A stretch of 10,274 nucleotides of DNA from Magnetovibrio sp. (GTDB lineage: Bacteria; Pseudomonadota; Alphaproteobacteria; Rhodospirillales; Magnetovibrionaceae): NCBI GenBank assembly GCA_016763255.1, contig JAESUA010000086.1:1-10274 (forward strand), read 5' to 3'. The position numbers and the translations under genes were made by a program. Under the pieces are notes generated by a model. It was given only the letters and a program-made list of their open reading frames with translations, was not told the DNA's origin and ran no database searches. Shown piece by piece: positions 1 to 4,995 of the stretch. Each line of letters opens with the position of its first letter. The stretch's first letter is position 1.

Positions 1-1
1 C

Positions 2-136
2 ACCAGCGAACTGGGAAAAAAGGCCCGTCGCATGATGAAGCTGCAGGTTAATATTCAGGACGGCGATGTGATGGTCAGTGTTGATGACAACATCGTTTAC
101 GTTACCCCGGTCAAATGGAAAAATGCTGATCGTTAA
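2..136 (+). CDS. 3' end of an unrecognised protein (partial)
   Basis: An open frame enters from the left edge and ends at a TAA at 134-136, giving 44 residues that end in KWKNADR. It has two in-frame ATG codons at 32 and 35, but the frame is open to the edge, so it is most likely the C-terminus of a longer gene. The visible part alternates short hydrophobic and charged stretches (VNIQDGDVMVSVDDNIVYV), as in beta-strand-rich domains. No family was recognised. It lies immediately left of the first repeat cluster and may be the last native gene before the accessory block. An overlapping frame at 78-290 is made mostly of repeat sequence and was not accepted. Confidence 0.5.
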   Translation, partial: TSELGKKARRMMKLQVNIQDGDVMVSVDDNIVYVTPVKWKNADR

Positions 137-157
137 AAGCAATACTTATCCGTGTAG

Positions 158-251
158 AATTACGGTGACAGGGAAAATTTCGGTGACGGTGCACTGTCAC
201 CGTAATTGGGAGAGCGTCCACCGTAGCGCAATTAAACCGTGTCACCGTAAT
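158..251. repeat. REP-like repeat cluster 1
   Basis: This cluster holds a direct AATTACGGTGACA (158-170), its exact 13-base reverse complement (195-207), a diverged direct copy (TTTCGGTGACGGTGC, 178-192) and a further inverted copy (240-251). The stretch 176-207 is itself a near-palindrome centred on GTGCAC. The inverted copy continues leftwards to about 227 as the second repeat type, in which the ACGGTGACACGGT core is followed by TTAATTGC. Similar arms recur at 2273-2358, 2476-2497, 2931-2966 and 3984-4049. The inverted arms could fold into strong hairpins in RNA or single-stranded DNA, as REP/BIME elements do. The family assignment is inferred; the repeats are seen directly. Confidence 0.85.
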
Positions 252-415
252 CCGCGATTAAATGAAATCCCTCTAGTCTTAACTCCATGATATCGTGGTA
301 TCCAGCCTCTCAAGACAGATGATTGGCTAATTTTTAGAGATGCCCTGCACTTCAATACAAAAACATTTTACGATAACAAATCTTGACGAGTATTAGGACT
401 ATTTAGGAACGGCCA
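252..415. other. Intergenic stretch before the ATPase operon
   Basis: This AT-rich, non-coding stretch lies between repeat cluster 1 and the ATPase gene. It contains an imperfect palindrome, CCATGATATCGTGG (285-298), and a weak promoter-like pair (TTTACG 367-372 and TATTAG 391-396, spacer 18). Neither is convincing alone. A ribosome-binding site AGGA at 405-408 precedes the ATPase ATG by 7 bases. The operon promoter should lie here, because no gene reads in from the left beyond 136. Confidence 0.4.
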
Positions 416-1603
416 ATGAAACTGGAATACCTTCGTCTCAAAAACTTTAAAGCATTCCGACAAACGGAAATGCGTGATATTCCAAACTTCTGCGTGCTGG
501 TAGGGGCGAACGGCACTGGGAAATCAACACTTTTCCACGTGTTCTCTTTTCTCAGAGAAGCCATGTCGAGCAATATCCACACGGCCCTGGTCAAACACGG
601 GGGCAGCCGAGGATTCAGTGAGGTGCGCACACGCGGATGTGAAGGCGATATCGAAATTGAGTTGAAGTTTCGCGAAAAATCTAGAGCACCTTTGGTTACC
701 TACGCCCTTTCCATCGGCGAGAAAAATGGCAAACCTGTGGTCACGCGGGAAATCCTGAAATATCGTCGGGGCAGTAAGGGCCAGCCTTGGCAGTTTCTCA
801 ACTTCTCTCACGGCAAGGGCTATGCCGTAACCAATGAGGTTGATGATATTGACGATGAAAAACGCCTCAACCGCGAAGAACAAAGCCTTAAAGCCTCTGA
901 TATTCTCGCGATTAAAGGTCTTGCACAGTTTGAAAAATTTCCCGCCGTCGTAGCGTTGGGTGAATTAATTGAGAACTGGCACGTTTCTGATTTTCATATC
1001 AGTGCGGCGCGTCCCGAACGCGAAGCGGGGTATGCGGAGCACCTATCCACGGAAGGTGACAATCTGGCTTTGGTTACGGAATACCTTCACAATCGACATA
1101 TAGACGTCTTCGATACGATTTTAACGAAGCTGTCCGAACGTGTGCCAGGGATCACAAAAGTCGAAGCTAAGCCGACGGAAGAAGGACGGATACTACTCCG
1201 CTTCCAAGATGGCGCTTTCGAAGATCCTTTTCTGGCACGCTACGTTTCCGACGGTACAATCAAGATGTTTGCCTACCTTATCTTGCTCTATGACCCAGAG
1301 CCGCATCCTTTGCTATGTGTCGAAGAGCCAGAAAACCAGTTTTACCCAAGTTTGTTGGTCGAATTGGCTGAAGAATTTCGATCCTATGCCAATCGCGGCG
1401 GTCAAGTTTTCGTTTCCACCCACTCACCTGACTTCCTCAATGCGGTAGAAGCTGATGAGGTTTATTGGATAGTAAAGGAGAACGGCTTTAGTACCATCCA
1501 TCGGGCAAGCGAAGACAAACAAATCATGAGCTTTATGCAACAAGGTGACAAGATGGGCCATCTCTGGAAAGAGGGGTTATTACAGGGAGTTGACCCTCAA
1601 TGA
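416..1603 (+). CDS. OLD/ABC-like AAA family ATPase (AAA_15/AAA_21 type)
   Basis: A 395-residue P-loop ATPase of the SMC/Rad50/OLD-like group. An N-terminal MKLEYLRLKNFKAF strand, typical of RecF/OLD-like ATPases, leads into Walker A GANGTGKST (30-38). The middle region (about 80-270) includes the LSTEGDNLALV motif (210-220) common in AAA_21 proteins. Then follow a signature-like SDGT (278-281), Walker B LLCVEEPE (299-306) with the catalytic Glu pair, and the H-loop STHSPDF (334-340). All ATPase elements are present, so it should bind and hydrolyse ATP, probably as a dimer. There is no C-terminal Toprim domain as in classical OLD nucleases; the next gene may supply that role. ATG 416 has AGGA 7 bases upstream. 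The stop overlaps the next start (ATGA, 1600-1603), so the two genes are co-translated. A role in phage or plasmid defence is inferred from family and pairing; the cargo-like repeat flanks are consistent with this. Confidence 0.9.
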   Translation: MKLEYLRLKNFKAFRQTEMRDIPNFCVLVGANGTGKSTLFHVFSFLREAMSSNIHTALVKHGGSRGFSEVRTRGCEGDIEIELKFREKSRAPLVTYALSIGEKNGKPVVTREILKYRRGSKGQPWQFLNFSHGKGYAVTNEVDDIDDEKRLNREEQSLKASDILAIKGLAQFEKFPAVVALGELIENWHVSDFHISAARPEREAGYAEHLSTEGDNLALVTEYLHNRHIDVFDTILTKLSERVPGITKVEAKPTEEGRILLRFQDGAFEDPFLARYVSDGTIKMFAYLILLYDPEPHPLLCVEEPENQFYPSLLVELAEEFRSYANRGGQVFVSTHSPDFLNAVEADEVYWIVKENGFSTIHRASEDKQIMSFMQQGDKMGHLWKEGLLQGVDPQ

Positions 1604-2163
1604 ATCTTGTTTTTATGCTAGAAGAGCCTTCGGCCAAGGCCATGCTGGAGGGCTTAATGCCTCGCATTTTACCCGATCACTGCAACGTTCAATATATCGT
1701 ATTCGAGGGCAAGCAGGACTTGCTGAAACGGCTCCACATTAAATTAAGGGGCTGGCTGGCTCCTAACACCTGTTTCGTGGTTCTGTTCGATAAAGACAAC
1801 CAAGATTGCGTGGACTTGAAGGTTCAAGCCGCTCAAATATGCACAACCTCCGGAAAACCAAATGCGCTTGTCCGCATTGTCTGTCACGAACTTGAAAGCT
1901 GGTACCTGGGCGACCTTAAATCCGTGGAAACCGCGCTGCAAGTCCCTGGGCTAAGCAATAAGCAAAAAAGCCAGTACCAAACGCCAGACAACATCCTCGA
2001 TCCAAAAGGTGAACTAAAGCGCCTTACGAAAGATGCATACCAACAAGTCAACGGATCCCGCAAAATTGGAAAAATCCTATCCCCGACCAATAACCTATCA
2101 ACAAGCTTTAGCTTTTTTATATCGGGTATTCAGAAACTGGTCTCTGAAGAGTGTTTCAATTGA
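1600..2163 (+). CDS. DUF4276 family protein, Toprim-like, partner of the ATPase
   Basis: A 187-residue protein recognised as DUF4276 from three features. The N-terminal strand-turn-helix has acidic residues (FMLEEPSAKAMLEGLMP, 5-21). The HELESWYLGD block (96-105) is characteristic. The C-terminal KIGKILS...FSFFISGIQKL region (156-180) matches the family tail. FVVLFDKDNQDC (59-70) places Asp64 and Asp66 after a hydrophobic strand. Together with Glu8/Glu9 this resembles the Glu plus DxD metal site of Toprim nucleases, but a Toprim fold is an inference. The gene starts inside the ATPase stop codon (ATGA) and has GGGAG about 10 bases upstream, so expression is tightly coupled. An ATPase with a separately encoded Toprim-like partner recalls the AriA/AriB (PARIS) arrangement, though AriB is a different DUF family. 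The length is near the usual range and the gene looks intact. Confidence 0.85.
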   Translation: MNLVFMLEEPSAKAMLEGLMPRILPDHCNVQYIVFEGKQDLLKRLHIKLRGWLAPNTCFVVLFDKDNQDCVDLKVQAAQICTTSGKPNALVRIVCHELESWYLGDLKSVETALQVPGLSNKQKSQYQTPDNILDPKGELKRLTKDAYQQVNGSRKIGKILSPTNNLSTSFSFFISGIQKLVSEECFN

Positions 2164-2272
2164 AACTCAAGTTCGCCCCCTTGCTTCCAAAATCACCAAG
2201 CAAAGCGTCTACAAATTTAGGGGCATCTCAATGTACGCAAAGCGGTGACACGATCTGGTGTTCGATGCGAGG

Positions 2273-2358
2273 AATTACGGTGACACGGTGTAGTTGCACC
2301 GCAATTGCAACATTATGTTACAATTACGGTCAATTACGGTGACAGTGCACTAATTACG
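2273..2358. repeat. REP-like repeat cluster 2, left arms
   Basis: Two repeat types stand side by side. AATTACGGTGACACGGTG (2273-2290) is followed by a tail ending ATTGCAACATTATGTTA (2304-2320). Then come a short partial copy AATTACGGT (2322-2330) and a full first-type copy beginning AATTACGGTGACAGTGCAC (2332-2350) and continuing TAATTACG. The tail recurs almost exactly after the copy at 2931, and TGACAGTGCACTAATTA (2340-2356) recurs exactly at 3984-4000. The cluster sits just downstream of the ATPase-DUF4276 operon. Confidence 0.85.
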
Positions 2359-2468
2359 TTTTGGTTTTTTCTTCGGCCACGCTTGGCTGGCTTTAGAGGC
2401 TTTCCGGTTAGCTTTTCTGCCTGTAAAAAAATCATTGAATTAGGCTGACGGAAGTTGATGAAATTCAT
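2334..2468 (-). pseudogene. C-terminal remnant of a REP-associated tyrosine transposase (RAYT)
   Basis: The minus strand carries a 44-codon open frame from an ATG at 2468-2466 to a TAA at 2336-2334. It was too short for routine ORF calling. Its second half, EKLTGKPLKPAKRGRRK, resembles the conserved C-terminal tail of Y1-type REP-associated transposases (a Leu-Thr-Gly-Arg/Lys block followed by a basic Pro/Gly/Arg-rich tail). The frame ends inside the repeat: its last codons and stop are the reverse complement of ACGGTGACAGTGC. The catalytic HUH and Tyr regions are absent, so this cannot be an active enzyme. It is probably the 3' end of a deleted transposase next to its own recognition repeat. 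The match is made from memory of the family's tail and needs a search. Confidence 0.45.
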
Positions 2469-2475
2469 TTGCAAT

Positions 2476-2497
2476 TTAATGCACTGTCATCGTAATT
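2476..2497 (-). repeat. Inverted first-type repeat copy
   Basis: TTAATGCACTGTCATCGTAA and the next two bases form the reverse complement of the repeat arm at 2332-2353 with two substitutions. This is the right end of the segment that contains the transposase remnant. Confidence 0.8.
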
Positions 2498-2609
2498 CCA
2501 GAAGCAGAACTGTCAAGGTTTATGAATTTTATCCCATATGCTTGACAAGTAAATCGTCTTAGGTGAGTGTTGCGATCATTCAAAACCTATCTTCGTCAAG
2601 AATGGGTAA

Positions 2610-2882
2610 ATGGTAGATTCAGTGAATAAAATAATTACGATGGCAATCGCTGTCGCAGCGGTCTTGGGCGCTCCGGGTTTGTCAAAATCGGCCAGTGCAG
2701 AGGAAGACTGGACAGAATTTTATGGGGGTGGTGTTGATTGGCGGATAGATGAGCGGTTTAGCGTTCGTGGTGAGTATATGTACGGTAACTACGGTTCCGA
2801 AAGCCTTGCAATTGTATCCACGCCCGACAGTGTTGAATTTGAAACGCATATTATGCGGGAGGGACTTGTCTGGAACTTATAA
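2610..2882 (+). CDS. Truncated outer-membrane beta-barrel protein (internal deletion remnant)
   Basis: A 90-residue frame. Residues 1-30 look like a signal peptide (MAIAVAAVLGAPGLSKSASA, cleavage near Ala30). The rest resembles only the last strands of an OmpA-like/Opa-type porin barrel: GVDWRIDERFSVRGEYMYGNYGS (about 41-63) followed by EFETHIMREGLVWNL (76-90). Such proteins normally have roughly 200 or more residues and eight strands. Here the signal sequence is joined in frame straight to the C-terminal hairpin, so an internal deletion is likely. The final residue is Leu rather than the usual Phe/Tyr/Trp needed for BAM recognition. The ribosome-binding site before ATG 2610 is weak; ATG 2640 (residue 11) is an alternative without a better site. 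It is probably non-functional, although a short secreted peptide cannot be excluded. Confidence 0.55.
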   Translation: MVDSVNKIITMAIAVAAVLGAPGLSKSASAEEDWTEFYGGGVDWRIDERFSVRGEYMYGNYGSESLAIVSTPDSVEFETHIMREGLVWNL

Positions 2883-2930
2883 ACAACAATTTGCTTCTTA
2901 TAAGTGGCGCTAATCGCGTTTCGCATAAGC

Positions 2931-2966
2931 ATTACGGTGACACGCTGTAATTGCAATATTATGTTA
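2931..2966 (+). repeat. Second-type REP-like repeat copy
   Basis: ATTACGGTGACACGCTGTAA followed by TTGCAATATTATGTTA. Both halves match 2274-2320, with about 12 bases of that copy missing in the middle. It lies between the beta-barrel remnant and the 320-residue gene. Its tail is 34 bases before the next ATG, so it may overlap the promoter or 5' UTR of that gene. Confidence 0.8.
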
Positions 2967-2999
2967 GAAAATAAATACTTAATGTCCCTGGGGCTGTAA

Positions 3000-3962
3000 A
3001 TGTTAAAAAAAATCCTAATTTATTCGGCTGCCGTATTTGGCACTTATTCTGCTCATGCAAATGATCATATCGACTTCAAGTTGTCTGCTGGTGCTCAAGA
3101 AATCAGGGGGATTGAGGTTTCTTACAACTACGATGTTGATGAGAATGAGCTAATCAAGTCAAGAGACAACGCAAAGGGTCTATACAGTGACACTGTTCTA
3201 AGCATTGGCTTAGACGGAGACTCGTTTGTCAGTGGTACAATGTTTGGATCTAAGCCAACCCTGTCTTTTGGGTTTGATTATGATGGCTATTGGGCGGATG
3301 CTAAATCGACTTTAGTACCTGGCACAGGAAATAGCCCCCTTGATGTAAATGGTAACGTACTGGCTACAAACTTTATTGCAGGTACGTTTGTTTCTGAATT
3401 CCAGCAAAAGCAGTATGAGCTAGGTATCGAACTTGCGGGCGAGCTTGGGGAAGATGAGTTTATCTCACCGATTTTAGGGTTTTTCGTCAGGTCTAAGACG
3501 CAAGATCATGAAGTTTTGGGTAAATGGACATCACAACCTAATAACCCTCGTTCGCTTATGGATAGCGACTTGACGTCTAGGTCTGTCGGTTTGTCCATTG
3601 GGGCAAATGTACAATCACCTGACTACGGTGGCTTTAGGTTTTCAGCACTTCCAGAACTGAAAACGTCTTATACAAAAAGCCATATGAGAACCACGCAAGA
3701 TAAAAATGGTATTGTTGGTGGTGTTCCTGATGGCGTGTCTGTAACCGATGTAGAGCATCACGTTGTAGTGGAGCCTTCATTGACTATGGGAGGACATTAC
3801 CAAGCTGGTAGCTTTACCATTGGTGCAGAATTTTTTAGTGCATATTCTTATGGTGATGCATTGATACGGTTGTCAGAAAAACAGGGGCAGCCTGCTCAAA
3901 TTGATACCAATAATGATGGATACAGCTACGGTGGTGGATTGACATTGAAAGTTGTTTTTTAA
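3000..3962 (+). CDS. Putative outer-membrane beta-barrel protein, function unknown
   Basis: A 320-residue protein with a clear signal peptide (MLKKILIYSAAVFGTYSAHA, cleavage after Ala20). It has many alternating amphipathic strands rich in Gly, Tyr, Phe and Ser, for example TLSFGFDYDGYWADAKSTL (86-104) and the closing GYSYGGGLTLKVVF. The chain ends in Phe320, the typical C-terminal signal for outer-membrane insertion. The pattern fits a barrel of perhaps 10-14 strands, with loops rich in Asp and Asn. No named family was recognised. ATG 3000 is directly preceded by an in-frame TAA, so the start is firm; the ribosome-binding site (GGGG at 2990-2993) is modest. Base composition is clearly AT-richer than the genes right of 4150, and repeats lie on both sides, which suggests acquisition by transfer. 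It could be a surface receptor, adhesin or phage-exposed protein, but nothing visible decides this. Confidence 0.7.
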   Translation: MLKKILIYSAAVFGTYSAHANDHIDFKLSAGAQEIRGIEVSYNYDVDENELIKSRDNAKGLYSDTVLSIGLDGDSFVSGTMFGSKPTLSFGFDYDGYWADAKSTLVPGTGNSPLDVNGNVLATNFIAGTFVSEFQQKQYELGIELAGELGEDEFISPILGFFVRSKTQDHEVLGKWTSQPNNPRSLMDSDLTSRSVGLSIGANVQSPDYGGFRFSALPELKTSYTKSHMRTTQDKNGIVGGVPDGVSVTDVEHHVVVEPSLTMGGHYQAGSFTIGAEFFSAYSYGDALIRLSEKQGQPAQIDTNNDGYSYGGGLTLKVVF

Positions 3963-3983
3963 TCATCACCAATAGGATTACAT

Positions 3984-4049
3984 TGACAGTGCACTAATTA
4001 AGAATTACGGTGACGGTTACACGGTATAATTGTATCATCACCGTAATTC
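3984..4049. repeat. REP-like repeat cluster 3 with 12-bp perfect stem
   Basis: TGACAGTGCACTAATTA (3984-4000) is identical to 2340-2356. It is followed by an inverted pair, GAATTACGGTGA (4002-4013) and TCACCGTAATTC (4038-4049), a perfect 12-base stem around a 24-base loop. The loop carries a form of the second repeat type (TTACACGGTATAATTG). The cluster lies 20 bases after the beta-barrel stop. It could act as a 3' hairpin that stabilises or partly terminates that transcript, but it has no T-tract for a classical intrinsic terminator. Confidence 0.85.
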
Positions 4050-4149
4050 GTATTGCGGGTTTTGCAAACGTTGGAGCACGAACACCAAATCCCAGAAACC
4101 TTAAGCGGGTGAGCAGAGGCTTGAATTTTAGGCTGAACCTAGGTCTGGG

Positions 4150-4911
4150 TTATTTAACAGTACCCAAGATCAAGCGGTTGTTACTGGCCTGAACGGGGCG
4201 CGCATTTTCACCGCCAAACGCCGCTTTCATCTTCGCAATTTGTGCCTTGGATACGGTCATGGCCTGCTTCACGACGAACCAGTTCACCCCTTCCGAACAC
4301 GGAGGCGTCGTCAACGACCCCATGTAACGATAATAACTGCGCTTGTTGGGAAGGATGGCGCGCAAATCAACCGTCACCCCTTTCACCACCTTTGCGCCAT
4401 GGCTGTTGCCCTTTGGGGCATGGGTAATGACCTCTTTCAACGCAGCATTTTCCACACCTTCGTTAAAGAACACCCCAATCACAGCCAAGGGGCCTCCACC
4501 GGAGACTTGGTGCACGAAGTGGGCCTCCATATCATAAGTCTTTCCACTGATGGGATGCTCAGAAGGAGTGTGAAAATGGACCTGGCGCAGGTAGAATGTC
4601 TTATTGTGGGATCTCATAAACGATCCATTTTCCACATTCATCTGAACGGTGTGACCATTATTGAGAATTTCCAATCCAACCGGCCTGTAATCAAGCGACA
4701 CCTCAACGCCACTTGTTGCGTTTGCATCAGATAAATCTACCGGTGACTGCATTTTTCCTGAACCGCAGACCTTGAAGTCCGGCGATAGATCTCCCCACTT
4801 GGCAGGCCCCTCATCCCCACCATAGCCCCAAGACGCCGTTTGAGCGGGCTGCGTTACTACGGAACCGGCGACCACGACAACTGCTGCGCATGACAAAAGA
4901 TTGATATTCAT
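4150..4911 (-). CDS. Periplasmic alpha-class carbonic anhydrase
   Basis: A 253-residue alpha-carbonic anhydrase that interconverts CO2 and bicarbonate in the periplasm. The signal peptide covers about 1-26 (cleavage near QTA|SW). Family blocks appear in order: SWGYGGDEGPAKW (27-39), QSPVDL (55-60), NNGHTVQMN (84-92), QVHFHTPSEH (110-119), MEAHFVHQ (128-135), YYRYMGSLTTPPCSEGV (193-209) and NARPVQASNNR (236-246). The zinc ligands are His112, His114 and His131. Thr201 matches Thr199 and His87 matches the proton-shuttle His64 of the human enzyme. Cys49 and Cys205 fit the disulfide of bacterial alpha enzymes. The active site is complete and the length normal. It is transcribed alone, with its own promoter at 4947-4976 and AGGGA about 12 bases before the ATG. 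It is the first ordinary gene to the right of the accessory block. Confidence 0.95.
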   Translation of the reverse strand: MNINLLSCAAVVVVAGSVVTQPAQTASWGYGGDEGPAKWGDLSPDFKVCGSGKMQSPVDLSDANATSGVEVSLDYRPVGLEILNNGHTVQMNVENGSFMRSHNKTFYLRQVHFHTPSEHPISGKTYDMEAHFVHQVSGGGPLAVIGVFFNEGVENAALKEVITHAPKGNSHGAKVVKGVTVDLRAILPNKRSYYRYMGSLTTPPCSEGVNWFVVKQAMTVSKAQIAKMKAAFGGENARPVQASNNRLILGTVK

Positions 4912-4946
4912 TGGTGCAAGCGTCCCTTAAAGTTGAACAGGAACAA

Positions 4947-4976
4947 ATTATACACGCAATAAGGGTTTACCTGCAA
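4947..4976 (-). promoter_or_regulatory. Predicted sigma-70-type promoter of the carbonic anhydrase gene
   Basis: Read on the minus strand, TTGCAG (4976-4971) is followed after 18 bases by a perfect TATAAT (4952-4947). The expected start of transcription is near 4940, about 30 bases before the ATG at 4911. The -10 match is perfect and the -35 match is only partial. It lies in the 84-base gap downstream of the ankyrin-protein gene, so the carbonic anhydrase need not depend on that gene for expression. Confidence 0.55.
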
Positions 4977-4995
4977 CATTGGCGCCGCCAAAGCT

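Larger units (their letters stand above)
2332..2497. mobile_element. Deletion derivative of a RAYT/REP element with 22-base inverted arms
   Basis: The left arm (2332-2353) and right arm (2476-2497) are reverse complements at 20 of 22 positions and enclose 122 bases. The enclosed segment encodes the presumed RAYT C-terminal remnant on the minus strand. The layout resembles a BIME- or MITE-like unit left after internal deletion of a transposase gene. No target-site duplication is evident, as expected for Y1/HUH elements. That this is a single mobile unit is inferred. Confidence 0.4.
2164..2609. other. Gene-poor stretch with repeat cluster and transposase remnant
   Basis: There is no full gene here. 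The stretch contains a small hairpin (TTGCTT 2181-2186 with AAGCAA 2198-2203, no T-tract), a degenerate repeat start (GCGGTGACACG from 2242), repeat cluster 2 (2273-2358), a minus-strand transposase tail (2334-2468) and an inverted repeat arm (2476-2497). The final 110 bases before the next gene hold a TTGACA (2542-2547) with no matching -10. Plus-strand frames at 2033-2248 and 2151-2342 overlap DUF4276 or repeats and are not accepted as genes. Confidence 0.6.

Noticed and set aside
158..251. CRISPR array
   Set aside because: The repeat copies are in mixed orientation, unevenly spaced and of different lengths, with no unique spacers of constant size.
78..290. 70-codon plus-strand frame
   Set aside because: It is out of frame with the partial gene at the left edge and is composed mainly of repeat sequence, giving repetitive CHRN-type peptides with no ribosome-binding site.
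367..396. Promoter TTTACG-18-TATTAG before the ATPase operon
   Set aside because: Only four of six matches in each box, and the predicted transcript would start almost on the ribosome-binding site. Too weak to list as a promoter.
2181..2203. Terminator after the DUF4276 gene (TTGCTT/AAGCAA hairpin)
   Set aside because: The stem is only 6 bp, is AT-rich and has no T-tract.
2542..2547. Perfect TTGACA as -35 of the truncated barrel gene
   Set aside because: No acceptable -10 hexamer lies 15-19 bases downstream.
158..4049. Integron cassette array with attC sites
   Set aside because: The gene-repeat-gene layout is suggestive, but the repeats lack the attC core sites (RYYYAAC/GTTRRRY pairs), cargo genes keep their own leaders, and no integrase is seen.
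4010..4192. 60-codon plus-strand frame after repeat cluster 3
   Set aside because: It starts inside the repeat and overlaps the end of the carbonic anhydrase gene, with no ribosome-binding site and no domain.
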